A DNA stretch of 64,000 nt, from contig NZ_JACOFX010000002.1 in NCBI RefSeq assembly GCF_014284125.1, positions 310,001 to 374,000 of the forward strand, written 5' to 3'. This DNA comes from Undibacterium umbellatum. GTDB lineage: Bacteria; Pseudomonadota; Gammaproteobacteria; Burkholderiales; Burkholderiaceae_D. The position numbers and the translations under genes were made by a program. This document shows positions 17,861 through 26,992 of the stretch, in pieces. A model generated the notes under the pieces. That model was not told the origin of the DNA. It was given only the letters and a program-made list of their open reading frames with translations, and did not search any database. Position 1 is the stretch's first letter. Every line of letters starts with the position of its first letter.

Positions 17861-20659
17861 ATGAAACAAGCTACGCAAAAGCGTCGGCAGGGCGACGCTC
17901 TGCACCGTTTTTCTTTTAAGTTAAGCCCGGTTGCGGCTGGATGTGCGGTGTTGATATTTGGTATGACTGACATCGCCATGGCACAACAGGCAGCAGAGAA
18001 TACCGTGGTCGTGACAGGCATACGCAAGGGTATAGAAGAAGCCATCTCGATCAAGAAAAATTCCAATTCCATCGTCGAGGCAATCTCTGCTGAAGACATC
18101 GGCAAATTGCCCGATGCTAGCGTGGCAGAATCAATCGCAAGGTTGCCAGGTGTCACGGCACAGCGCAGTCGCTCATCCGGCAAGGCCGCAGATGTCAGCG
18201 TGCGTGGCTTGTCCCCCAGTTTCAATGGCTCCTTACTGAATGGTCGTGAACAGGCTTCTACGGGTAATGCCCGCAGCCCTGAGTTCGACCTTTTTCCGGC
18301 TGAGCTGATGGGTTCTGTGTTGATCTACAAGACACCAGATGCAGCGCTGGTTGGTCAGGGGCTGGCAGCAACGATCGATCTGAATACGCTCAAGCCTCTT
18401 GATTTTGGTAAACGTGTACTTGCAGCCAGTTATCGCAAGCAACGCACTGGCGTAAAATCAGGCTCCGAAGAGGGCTCAGGCGACCGTGCATCTTTCTCTT
18501 ATGTAGACCAGTTTGCCAACCGTACTATCGGTATTTCCCTTGGTTTGACCAAGTTCAAGGAAGATGGCGGCGGCCAGCAAAAATTTGATTCCTGGGGCGG
18601 CTGGACACCAGATGTAGATTACAACGGTGCTATGGTCAAGGCGCCGGGTGGCTTCAAGGCAGATACTGAAACCAGTAAAAGCAATCGCGATGGTGCATCG
18701 CTGACTTTGCAATACAAACCAAATAAAAACTTCAAGTCAGCAGTCGATGTCTTCTATTCTGCTGGTACCAACAGTCTCAAGAAAACGGGCCTGGAAGGTG
18801 CCGTTGCCGGTTCCGCCGGTGGTTACGACCCCAATGGCGTGTTGACTAACGCAACCATCGTCAATGGCGTCGCTACTTCGGGCACCTTCAGCAACTACAA
18901 GGGTGTCGTGCGCAATCACAAGGAAAGCGCCGATGACAAGCTGACATCCCTGGGCTGGAATAATGAATTGAAGCTCGATGAGTGGACTGCGATAGCTGAT
19001 CTGTCTTATTCGAAAGCCATCAAACATAGCAAGCGCTATGAAACCACGGCGGGTCAGCCTGGTGATGCAGCTTCATTGGGTTCTATCTCATACACTGGGT
19101 TTAACGGCGGCAATTTCTCTGATGTCAAATATACGACCAGCCTGAATTATGCTGATCGTGCAGTTGCCAAACTGACTGACGTTGATGGCTGGGGCGGTGG
19201 TCCTAACTCTCCTCAGGCGGGTTATGTTGCGCTTCCTGATATCAATGACAAGGTCAGTAGCATACGTTTGATTGCCAAGCGCGATGTGAATTTTGGTCCT
19301 GTCGTGGCAGCACAATTCGGCTTTAATTACACAGACCGTGAAAAATCTCGTACTGGTCAGGAAGGTCGCCTGGTCGTCAAGGGTGGCGGTGGTTATGCTG
19401 CAGCAACCATGCCTGGTAGTGCCACCTCGATAGCTGGCACAGTTGGTTTGCCAGTCGCCTCATTTGATCCCGATGGTTCTTTGGGTCCGATTTATGAACT
19501 GGCACGCTGGGTAGATGCGTCTGTGCTGGCCAAGGACTGGGCTGTGAATGAAAAAGTCACAACAGCTTATGCCATGGGTGATCTGGATGGACAATTGCTG
19601 GGGCTGAATTATCGCGGTAATTTTGGCGGTCAATTCATTCATACCAATCAGCGCTCTACTGGTAATCAGGTTGACCTGGCCAAGTGCACAGGTATTACGG
19701 TAGAAAGCTGTCCATTTACCACAGTCTCTGGTGGTAAGACTTATTCTGATTTTTTGCCTAGCCTGAATGTTTCTTTTAGCCTGGGTAAAGAGCAGTTCTT
19801 GCGGGTTGGCATGGCAAAAGTCTTGTCGCGTGCAAACATGGATGATCTGCGCGCCAGCCAGGAATTCGGCGTAAAAACCAGCGGTCCTTTCCCTATTCTT
19901 GGTGGTAGTGGCGGCAATCCAGAACTGAAACCTTTCAGTGCCAAGGCTTTCGATCTGTCATACGAGAAATATTTCGGCAAGAAGGGCTATTTCAGTGTTG
20001 CCGGTTTCTATAAGCAACTTGATACCTATATCTACCGTGCGCCGCGTACTTTTGACTTTAAACCTTTCGTCAGTGCGACGACACCTTTGCCAGCGAGTGG
20101 TCCGTACAAGGGTTCTACAATAGGTTTGCTGACCACGCCACAAAACGGTAATGGTGGCAATATCCACGGCTTTGAAGTTGCCCTGAATATTCCTTTCTCA
20201 CTGATCACGCCTGTGCTGGATGGTTTTGGTGTCATGGTGAATCACTCGGATACATCGAGCCAGATTACCTTGCCCGCATTTGGCTTCGGTACATCCAATG
20301 TCAGTGCGGAAACCATACCTTTGCCAGGCTTGTCCAAGCGCGTCAGCAACTTGCGTTTGTACTATGAAAAGAATGGCTTCCAGGTGGCAATTGCCGGACG
20401 CAAGCGTTCGGACTTCCTGGGTCAGATCAGCGACTTCCAGGATAATCAACAACTGACTTTCATCAAGGGTGAAACCATCGTTGACCTGCAATTGTCGTAT
20501 GAATTCCAGACGGGTTACCTGAAAGGTTTGTCGATACTGGCACAAGCGAATAACTGGAATAATGCACCATTCCAGCAATACAACACTGATCCTAGCGTCG
20601 TTACTGATAAGATCGTTTATGGCAGGACTTATCTGTTCGGCGTGAACTACAAGTTCTAA
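17861..20659 (+). CDS. TonB-dependent receptor, carbohydrate (Xanthomonas/Caulobacter) type
   Basis: A 932-residue outer-membrane receptor. It has a long signal peptide (cleavage near AMA-QQAAEN), the plug domain with IEEAISIKKNSNSIVEAISAEDIGKLPD in blocks, SVAESIARLPGVTAQR and VRGLSPSFN segments, and a C terminus ending in the barrel-type YKF. This is the receptor subfamily often linked to oligosaccharide uptake and to tryptophan-halogenase-like genes. With the amylase, glucosidase and sugar transporter downstream, maltodextrin is the likely ligand (inference). The ATG at 17861 follows GAGGGG; a GTG at 17846 lies before that site. Two HexR-type sites lie upstream. A terminator follows directly. 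Confidence 0.9.
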   Translation: MKQATQKRRQGDALHRFSFKLSPVAAGCAVLIFGMTDIAMAQQAAENTVVVTGIRKGIEEAISIKKNSNSIVEAISAEDIGKLPDASVAESIARLPGVTAQRSRSSGKAADVSVRGLSPSFNGSLLNGREQASTGNARSPEFDLFPAELMGSVLIYKTPDAALVGQGLAATIDLNTLKPLDFGKRVLAASYRKQRTGVKSGSEEGSGDRASFSYVDQFANRTIGISLGLTKFKEDGGGQQKFDSWGGWTPDVDYNGAMVKAPGGFKADTETSKSNRDGASLTLQYKPNKNFKSAVDVFYSAGTNSLKKTGLEGAVAGSAGGYDPNGVLTNATIVNGVATSGTFSNYKGVVRNHKESADDKLTSLGWNNELKLDEWTAIADLSYSKAIKHSKRYETTAGQPGDAASLGSISYTGFNGGNFSDVKYTTSLNYADRAVAKLTDVDGWGGGPNSPQAGYVALPDINDKVSSIRLIAKRDVNFGPVVAAQFGFNYTDREKSRTGQEGRLVVKGGGGYAAATMPGSATSIAGTVGLPVASFDPDGSLGPIYELARWVDASVLAKDWAVNEKVTTAYAMGDLDGQLLGLNYRGNFGGQFIHTNQRSTGNQVDLAKCTGITVESCPFTTVSGGKTYSDFLPSLNVSFSLGKEQFLRVGMAKVLSRANMDDLRASQEFGVKTSGPFPILGGSGGNPELKPFSAKAFDLSYEKYFGKKGYFSVAGFYKQLDTYIYRAPRTFDFKPFVSATTPLPASGPYKGSTIGLLTTPQNGNGGNIHGFEVALNIPFSLITPVLDGFGVMVNHSDTSSQITLPAFGFGTSNVSAETIPLPGLSKRVSNLRLYYEKNGFQVAIAGRKRSDFLGQISDFQDNQQLTFIKGETIVDLQLSYEFQTGYLKGLSILAQANNWNNAPFQQYNTDPSVVTDKIVYGRTYLFGVNYKF

Positions 20660-20673
20660 GCAAGCACATAAAA

Positions 20674-20712
20674 AACCCCTGTCGGTCTTTGACCCACAGG
20701 GGTTTTTTTTTT
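20674..20712 (+). terminator. Terminator between receptor and halogenase-like gene
   Basis: The stem AACCCCTGT / ACAGGGGTT has a 13-base loop and is followed by a run of T. The next gene starts only 15 bases later, so this may attenuate rather than fully stop transcription into it. Confidence 0.85.
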
Positions 20713-20726
20713 ATGGAGGGGACACA

Positions 20727-22235
20727 ATGCAAAATACAACTATAAAAAACATCGTTATCGTCGGTGGTGGTACGGCAGGCTGGATGACCGCAACAGCACT
20801 GGCTACCGTATTGGAAGGGCAGTATGAGATACGTGTGGTGGAGTCGGATGAAATTGGTATTGTTGGTGTAGGTGAGGCCACCATACCGATGATACAAAGA
20901 TTCAATCAGGTTGTCGGTATCGATGAAAATGAATTCCTGCGCGAGACCCAGGGTACGTTCAAGCTGGCTATAGAATTCGTCAACTGGGGTAAGCAGGGTG
21001 ATCGTTACATGCATGGCTTTGGCACGATAGGCCAGGATTTTGGCAGCCTGCGCTTTGACCAGTACTGGCAGCACATGCGCAAGCTCGGCAAGGCTGATAA
21101 TCTGGCTGCCTATTCAATTACCCGCATGATGGGCAAAGCCAATAAATTCATGCCAGCGCGGCAGGATATGCCCAACTCACCCTTGCACCAGATTGCCCAC
21201 GCCTATCATTTCGATGCCAGTCTGTATGCGCGTTACCTGCGCAAGATAGCAGAGTCGCGCGGTGCTATGCGTACAGAGGGCAAAATCGTTTCAGTCAGCC
21301 AGCGCGAGGCGGACGGCTTTGTCGATGCCATCATTCTGGAAAATGGTGACCGCATAGAGGGTGATTTATTCATCGATTGCTCAGGCTTTCGTGGTTTGCT
21401 GATAGAGCAGACCTTGCACACTGGTTATGAAGACTGGTCGCACTGGCTGCCTTGTGACAGGGCGCAAGCCGTGCCTTGTGAATCTGCACCAGAACTGCTG
21501 CCATATACCCGTGCCACTGCCCACCGTGCAGGCTGGCAGTGGCGTATTCCCCTGCAACATCGCATAGGCAATGGTCATGTGTATTGCAGCCAGTATGTCA
21601 GTGATGATGAGGCGGCGTCGGTATTATTATCAAATCTCGATGGCAAGCCGCTGGCTGATCCACGCGTCATCAAGTTCAAGACCGGCATGCGCAATAAAAC
21701 CTGGAACAAGAATGTGGTGGCGATAGGTTTGTCCAGCGGTTTTCTCGAGCCACTGGAATCAACCAGTATCCACCTCATACAATCGGCCATTGCACGGCTG
21801 ATCGACTTCTTCCCTGACCAGAGTTTCAATGCTGTCGATATCGCAGAATACAATCGCCAGTCGCGCTTTGAATATGAGCGCATCCGCGACTTTGTGATAC
21901 TGCATTACAAGCTCAATCAGCGCGATGATTCTGATTTCTGGAAAGCCTGTGCAGCCATGCCAGTGCCAGACAGCCTGCAACATAAAATCGATTTATTCCG
22001 CGCCAGTGGCCGCTTGCTGCGCGTCGACAATGAATTGTTTACCGAGGTGGCCTGGTTGCAGGTTTTTGAGGGACAAAATTTAATTCCTGAACGCCTTCAT
22101 CCTCTGGTAAATTTGCAGACCGGAGCGGACACCATGGAATATCTCGATGGTGTGCGTGAGGTAGTGCAGAAATGCGTGGCCATCATGCCAGGACATGCTG
22201 CCTATATTGCCCAGCATTGCAAGGCCAGAAGCTGA
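20727..22235 (+). CDS. Tryptophan 7-halogenase-like flavoprotein
   Basis: A 502-residue flavin-dependent halogenase-family protein. It has the FAD motif VIVGGGTAGWMTATAL at the N terminus, the family motif WxWxIP (WQWRIPL near residue 272), a Lys in QGTFKLAIEF at the place of the catalytic lysine, and LEPLESTSIHLIQ near 340 with the conserved Glu. Genes of this kind are common beside TonB-dependent receptors in sugar-use loci, where halogenation of free tryptophan is not shown; the real substrate is unknown. The ribosome-binding site GGAGGGG is strong. It is probably transcribed with the receptor. Confidence 0.9.
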   Translation: MQNTTIKNIVIVGGGTAGWMTATALATVLEGQYEIRVVESDEIGIVGVGEATIPMIQRFNQVVGIDENEFLRETQGTFKLAIEFVNWGKQGDRYMHGFGTIGQDFGSLRFDQYWQHMRKLGKADNLAAYSITRMMGKANKFMPARQDMPNSPLHQIAHAYHFDASLYARYLRKIAESRGAMRTEGKIVSVSQREADGFVDAIILENGDRIEGDLFIDCSGFRGLLIEQTLHTGYEDWSHWLPCDRAQAVPCESAPELLPYTRATAHRAGWQWRIPLQHRIGNGHVYCSQYVSDDEAASVLLSNLDGKPLADPRVIKFKTGMRNKTWNKNVVAIGLSSGFLEPLESTSIHLIQSAIARLIDFFPDQSFNAVDIAEYNRQSRFEYERIRDFVILHYKLNQRDDSDFWKACAAMPVPDSLQHKIDLFRASGRLLRVDNELFTEVAWLQVFEGQNLIPERLHPLVNLQTGADTMEYLDGVREVVQKCVAIMPGHAAYIAQHCKARS

Positions 22236-22318
22236 GTCAATAATGAGTGGGGGGAGGTGCCACTGTCAGGTTCCAGCAGCAGTGGCGCATAAAAAATAAA
22301 CTCAAAAGAATATAAATT

Positions 22319-23530
22319 ATGCATACTGGTATGAGCACTACCGAGATTTTCCTGATCGCGATGTTTGTGATTTTTACGCTGCCTTACCTGATCTGGCGGG
22401 TAGGTAAAACTGACTATTATGCACCACTGGTAGTAGTGCAAATTATCACTGGTATTTTGCTGGGGCCTGGTGTCCTGGGTGCGATTTATCCTGACTACTA
22501 CAAATTTGTCTTTAATCCCCAGGTGATACAGTCATTGAATGGCATCGCGTGGTGGGCCGTCATGATTTTTGTCATGATTGCCGGAATAGAACTGGACTTG
22601 AAGAAGGCCTGGGAATATCGCCGCGAAAGCACCATTACCGCTGGCCTGGCTTTAGGTATGCCTTTGCTGTTTGGTTGCGTAGCTGGTATGGGTCTGCTGA
22701 GTATGGATGGCTGGATGGGAGCCAAGGCCCTGAGCTGGCAATTTGTGCTTGGCGTGGGGATGGCTTGCGCCGTCACTGCCTTGCCCATCCTGATCCTGTT
22801 GATGGAAAAACTCGATATCCTGCGCCAACCCATAGGCCAGCGCATATTGCGTTACGCCAGTCTTGACGACATTGCCATCTGGGGTGTGCTGGCCGTGATC
22901 TTGCTGGACTGGACCAGAATGGGGCGCCAAGTCGGCTTTTTAGTGGTGTTTGCGGTTGCCACGGTCTTGTTCCGTAAACTCATGGTCTGGCTGGAAGAGC
23001 GTGACCGCTGGTATGTGGGCCTGATCTGGCTGGCAGCCTGTGCCTTCGCGGCTGACTGGGCTGGCCTGCATTATATGGTGGGCGCTTTCCTGGCAGGTGC
23101 TGTCATGGATGCCCACTGGTTCAACCAGGAAAAAATGGATCTCATGCGCCACCATGTTCTGCTGGCCATCATGCCAGTGTTTTTCCTGAGCACGGGTTTG
23201 CGTACCAACTGGGCCGTGGGCGGCGCTGCGGTATTCATTGTTGCTGCCGTACTGCTGGTCGCGTCTGTCTCAGGCAAGCTGATAGGCATACAGGTGGCTG
23301 GCAAGATACTCAAATGGGAAAAAGGCGAGGCATCCATCATAGGCTGGCTATTGCAAACCAAGGCGCTGATCATGATTATCTTCGTCAATATCCTGCTGGA
23401 TAAAAGCATCATCACCAGTGAAACCTTTACCGCGATGTTGCTGATGGCTGTTGCCAGCACCATGCTGACTGTGCCTGTGGTGTATCCGAAATTACAAAAA
23501 ATGAAGGAGTTGATCTTCAGGAGTAAATAA
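22319..23530 (+). CDS. CPA2-family cation/proton antiporter
   Basis: A 403-residue membrane protein with about twelve helices. Family marks are the ITGILLGPGVLG segment (residues 43-54), FVMIAGIELDLK near 80, and the SLDDIAIWGVLAVILL segment near 181 with the paired acidic residues of CPA2 antiporters. It lacks the TrkA-N domain of Kef channels. The transported ion is not evident. Why it lies in a sugar locus is unclear; export of H+ or Na+ linked to the sugar symporter is a guess. A terminator follows. Confidence 0.88.
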   Translation: MHTGMSTTEIFLIAMFVIFTLPYLIWRVGKTDYYAPLVVVQIITGILLGPGVLGAIYPDYYKFVFNPQVIQSLNGIAWWAVMIFVMIAGIELDLKKAWEYRRESTITAGLALGMPLLFGCVAGMGLLSMDGWMGAKALSWQFVLGVGMACAVTALPILILLMEKLDILRQPIGQRILRYASLDDIAIWGVLAVILLDWTRMGRQVGFLVVFAVATVLFRKLMVWLEERDRWYVGLIWLAACAFAADWAGLHYMVGAFLAGAVMDAHWFNQEKMDLMRHHVLLAIMPVFFLSTGLRTNWAVGGAAVFIVAAVLLVASVSGKLIGIQVAGKILKWEKGEASIIGWLLQTKALIMIIFVNILLDKSIITSETFTAMLLMAVASTMLTVPVVYPKLQKMKELIFRSK

Positions 23531-23560
23531 GATTTCGTGTGTTTGCGTCTAAAGATTGGA

Positions 23561-23602
23561 ATGCCCTCTACTTTATGGAAAGTGGTGGGCATTTTGTTTT
23601 TG
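23561..23602 (+). terminator. Terminator after the antiporter gene
   Basis: The stem ATGCCC...ACTTT / AAAGT...GGGCAT has internal mismatches and is followed by TTTTGTTTTTGG. Confidence 0.65.
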
Positions 23603-23656
23603 GTTTGTATGCGTGCAAAGGTCTGGATAATTGCTAAAATTTATATGAAATAAAGG

Positions 23657-23669
23657 GTAGTATTGCTAC
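23657..23669 (+). promoter_or_regulatory. HexR-type operator site
   Basis: GTAGT-ATT-GCTAC followed by A; identical to the site before glk at 40403. Confidence 0.55.
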
Positions 23670-23756
23670 AGTTATTTATTGTTCAAGTAGATTTCCTCTG
23701 TTAAATTTCATTTAAAAATCTGATTGTAAATTTCTGTAGTCGCCACAAAAAATTAT

Positions 23757-23769
23757 GTAGTTTGATTAC
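23757..23769 (+). promoter_or_regulatory. HexR-type operator site
   Basis: TGTAGT-TTG-ATTACA when the outer bases are included: 15 bp, nearly full match to the HexR consensus. It lies 126 bases before the transporter start. Confidence 0.6.
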
Positions 23770-23894
23770 ATTTTGCTGTGGTAGTATTTCAAAATTCGGG
23801 CATTCTTAGTATGGTGACTTCGTTGGGAAGTTGTTTTCTGCCGATAAGTAGTACCGCAACAAGTAGTTCATAATAAATTTGGGGACAAAACACC

Positions 23895-25259
23895 ATGCAA
23901 GTATCTGCATACAAACCACGTCTGTCGTTCTGGCAGTTGTGGAATATGAGTTTCGGTTTCTTTGGCATACAGTTTGGCTTTGCGCTGCAAAACACCAATA
24001 CCAGCCGCATCTTTTCTACCCTGGGTGCTAACCCGGATGAGCTGGCCCTGTTCTGGCTGGCGGCACCCATCACTGGATTGCTGGTGCAACCCGTCATTGG
24101 CTACCTGAGTGACAATACCTGGCACCCTTTCTGGGGGCGTCGTCGTCCTTTCTTTTTCATCGGTGCGGTACTGGCATCGATTGCCATGTTCCTCATGCCA
24201 AATTCCAGCGTCTTGTGGATGGCGATAGCGGTGTTGTGGATGATGGACAGCGCCATCAATATTTCCATGGAACCTTTCCGCGCCTTTGTCGGCGACAAGC
24301 TTGATGTCTCGCAACAAACTGCTGGCTTTGCCATGCAGACCTTCTTTATTGGTTGTGGTGGCGTGATTGCCTCATTGTTACCGACGATATTTACCGATTA
24401 CCTGGGTGTCAGCAATGTGCCTGTGAATGGCGCTATTCCCGACACTGTGCGTTATTCCTTTTATTTTGGCGGCGCCATATTTGCCTTGTCTGTCATGTGG
24501 ACAGTCTTCACCAGCAAGGAAATACCTCCGGAGGACCTGGAAAAATTCAAACTGGAACGTAAAAATAACCAGGGCATAGGCAAGGCCGTATCAGAGATTC
24601 TTGGCGGCTTCACCAAAATGCCTAAAACCATGGTGCAACTGGCGCTGGTGCAATTCTTTACCTGGGTCGCCTTGTTTGCCATGTGGGTCTATACCACGCC
24701 TTCGATTGCACAAACGGTCTTTCATAGCAGCGATGCACAGTCCGCAGCTTTTCAGGAAGGTGGTAACTGGGTAGGCATCATGTTCGCGGTGTATGGTGGC
24801 GTCTCTGCATTGGCTGCTTTCTTGTTGCCCGTGCTGGCGAAGGTGACTAGCCGTAAATTTGTGCACATGCTCTGCCTGGTCATAGGTGGTGTCAGCCTCA
24901 TGAGTATCTTCCTGATTTCATCGAAGCAAATGCTGCTCTTGCCCATGGTGGGCGTGGGCATAGCATGGGCCAGTGTACTGACCATGCCTTACGCAATTCT
25001 GGCAGGGGCTTTGCCAGCGAACCGCATGGGTTATTACATGGGCCTGTTCAATTTCTTTGTGGTGATACCGCAGATCATTGCCGGTGTCGTGCTCGGTGCG
25101 ATATTGAAGCATTTCTTTGATAATCAGTCCGTCAAGGTGTTGATGCTGGGTGGGGCTTGCATGATACTGGCTGGCTTGTTGACTTTGCTGGTCAAGGATG
25201 AAGCTGTCGAAGTTGCATCTGGCATGGACAAGACAGCAGCTAATGCTGCCGCAGTTTAA
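23895..25259 (+). CDS. MFS sugar transporter (sucrose/maltose symporter type)
   Basis: A 454-residue inner-membrane transporter with twelve helices, of the GPH-like SLC45/MalT group. Marks are LWNMSFGFFGIQFGFALQN at the N terminus, PVIGYLSDNTWHPFWGRRRPF near residue 70 (the MFS loop 2-3 motif), and the MPYAILAGALPANRMGYYMG segment in the second half. In related loci such proteins carry maltose or other glucosides with protons from periplasm to cytoplasm. It precedes the amylase by 25 bases and starts the amylase-glucosidase run. Confidence 0.9.
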   Translation: MQVSAYKPRLSFWQLWNMSFGFFGIQFGFALQNTNTSRIFSTLGANPDELALFWLAAPITGLLVQPVIGYLSDNTWHPFWGRRRPFFFIGAVLASIAMFLMPNSSVLWMAIAVLWMMDSAINISMEPFRAFVGDKLDVSQQTAGFAMQTFFIGCGGVIASLLPTIFTDYLGVSNVPVNGAIPDTVRYSFYFGGAIFALSVMWTVFTSKEIPPEDLEKFKLERKNNQGIGKAVSEILGGFTKMPKTMVQLALVQFFTWVALFAMWVYTTPSIAQTVFHSSDAQSAAFQEGGNWVGIMFAVYGGVSALAAFLLPVLAKVTSRKFVHMLCLVIGGVSLMSIFLISSKQMLLLPMVGVGIAWASVLTMPYAILAGALPANRMGYYMGLFNFFVVIPQIIAGVVLGAILKHFFDNQSVKVLMLGGACMILAGLLTLLVKDEAVEVASGMDKTAANAAAV

Positions 25260-25284
25260 TCCTCGATTTCGACGGAGTTTTCTC

Positions 25285-26961
25285 ATGCAAGCAAAAGCAA
25301 TCAGACTGGGGCTGGCAGCATTGCTGGCTACGTCCTGCGTTTCCATGTCGCTGGCTGCACCCAAGCTAAAAACAACCCAGCCATTTTTATGGGAAAACGC
25401 CACTGTCTATTTTTTACTGACAGACCGCTTTCATAACGCCAACCATAAAAACGATCTTGCCTATGGCCGCAAAAATGATGCCGCAGCTTTGCGCGGCTAT
25501 GCTGGCGGTGACCTGGCTGGCATTACGGCGAAGATCAAGTCTGGTTATTTCAAAGACCTTGGTGTCGATGTCATCTGGTTGACGCCGCCGGTCGAGCAAA
25601 TCCATGCGGGTACGGACGAAGGCACGGGCAAGTCCTATGGCTTTCATGGATACTGGGCCAAGGACTTTACACGTATCGATGCCAATCTGGGCACAGAAGC
25701 TGACATGCGGGAGTTTGTCGATACCGCGCATGCACATGGCATGCGTGTCTTGCTGGACGTGGTCATGAACCATTTGGGGCCAGTGACGGAACAAGACCTG
25801 GTCTGGCCAGATGAATGGGTCAGAACATCGCCCACCTGTACTTATAAGGATACTGAAACCACCGTCAGTTGCACCCTGGTCAAAAACCTGCCGGACATAC
25901 GTACAGACAGCAAAGCCGCAGTCAGCTTGCCGCCACTGCTGGTAGAAAAGTGGAAGGCAGAAGGGCGTTACGACAAGGAAATCAAAGAGCTGGATGATTT
26001 TTTTCAGCGCACAGGCTTGCCACGTGCTCCACGCTACTACCTCATGAAATGGCATGTGGACTGGGTGAAAAAATACGGTGTCGATGGCTTCCGCGCCGAT
26101 ACCGCCAAACATACAGAGCCAGAAATCTGGAAAGAGTTGCATGGCCTTGCCAGTACCGCTTATGAATACTGGAAGCAGGCCAACCCCAAAAAGAAACTGG
26201 GCAAGCAGGCTTTCTTCATGACTGGTGAAGTGTATAACTATGCACTCGCTCACGGTCAGGGCTTTGACATGGGGGGCGACCAGACGGTCAATTTTTACCA
26301 GAACGGTTTTGACAGTCTCATTAATTTTGGTTTCAAGTCAGATGCCAACAAGACTTATGAAGCCTTGTTCAGTGATTATGCTACGCGTTTGCATGGGCCT
26401 TTGGCTGGATATTCCGTGCTCAATTACATCAGCTCGCACGATGACGGCGGGCCATTTGATCTCTTGCGCCAAAAACCATTTGAATCTGCCAATAAACTTT
26501 TGCTGAGTCCCGGTGCGGCGCAAATTTATTATGGCGATGAAACTGCACGTTTACTGAATGTAGCAGGTGCACAAGGCGATGCGACCTTGCGTTCTTTCAT
26601 GAACTGGGACGAACTCGCAAAAAATATCAGCCGTGATGGCTACCGCATTGCTGATGTCCGCCAGCACTGGAGTCGCCTGGGTTTGTTCCGGCATGACCAT
26701 CCTGCCATAGGCGCAGGCCTGCATGAAAAACTGGCGGACCAACCTTATACTTTCAAGCGTACGTATGACAAGAACGGTATCAGCGATAAAGTAGTGATTG
26801 CACTGGATATCCCGGCGAATAGCGATCCTGCCATCAGCGTCGCAGGTGTTTTTGCCGACGGACAAAAATTGCGTGACTATTACTCTGGAAAGATAGCCAC
26901 AGTCGTCAATGGCAAGGTGCAATTCAATAGCGGCTTGAGCACGATACTGATTGCGCCTTAG
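25285..26961 (+). CDS. Periplasmic alpha-amylase (GH13)
   Basis: A 558-residue GH13 enzyme that cleaves alpha-1,4-glucan. The signal peptide runs to about residue 29 (SMSLA-APK). The four GH13 regions are visible: DVVMNHLG (I), GFRADTAKH with the nucleophile Asp (II), GEVYN with the acid/base Glu (III), and ISSHDD (IV). There is also the catalytic-barrel start VYFLLTDRF. The start at 25285 has CGGAG upstream; an earlier in-frame ATG at 25198 lies inside the transporter gene and would hide the signal peptide. It likely works in the periplasm on imported maltodextrins. Confidence 0.92.
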   Translation: MQAKAIRLGLAALLATSCVSMSLAAPKLKTTQPFLWENATVYFLLTDRFHNANHKNDLAYGRKNDAAALRGYAGGDLAGITAKIKSGYFKDLGVDVIWLTPPVEQIHAGTDEGTGKSYGFHGYWAKDFTRIDANLGTEADMREFVDTAHAHGMRVLLDVVMNHLGPVTEQDLVWPDEWVRTSPTCTYKDTETTVSCTLVKNLPDIRTDSKAAVSLPPLLVEKWKAEGRYDKEIKELDDFFQRTGLPRAPRYYLMKWHVDWVKKYGVDGFRADTAKHTEPEIWKELHGLASTAYEYWKQANPKKKLGKQAFFMTGEVYNYALAHGQGFDMGGDQTVNFYQNGFDSLINFGFKSDANKTYEALFSDYATRLHGPLAGYSVLNYISSHDDGGPFDLLRQKPFESANKLLLSPGAAQIYYGDETARLLNVAGAQGDATLRSFMNWDELAKNISRDGYRIADVRQHWSRLGLFRHDHPAIGAGLHEKLADQPYTFKRTYDKNGISDKVVIALDIPANSDPAISVAGVFADGQKLRDYYSGKIATVVNGKVQFNSGLSTILIAP

Positions 26962-26992
26962 CACGCTCTGACAAAAAATTAATTAGAGACAC

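Larger units (their letters stand above)
23531..23894. other. Control region before the sugar transporter operon
   Basis: This 364-base AT-rich gap has no gene. It carries a terminator for the antiporter gene, two HexR-type palindromes, and GTAGT half-sites at 23736, 23781, 23848 and 23863. The density of half-sites is higher than in any other gap of the window. Confidence 0.6.

Noticed and set aside
25414..26253. 279-codon minus-strand frame inside the amylase gene
   Set aside because: Antisense shadow of a gene with all four GH13 regions.
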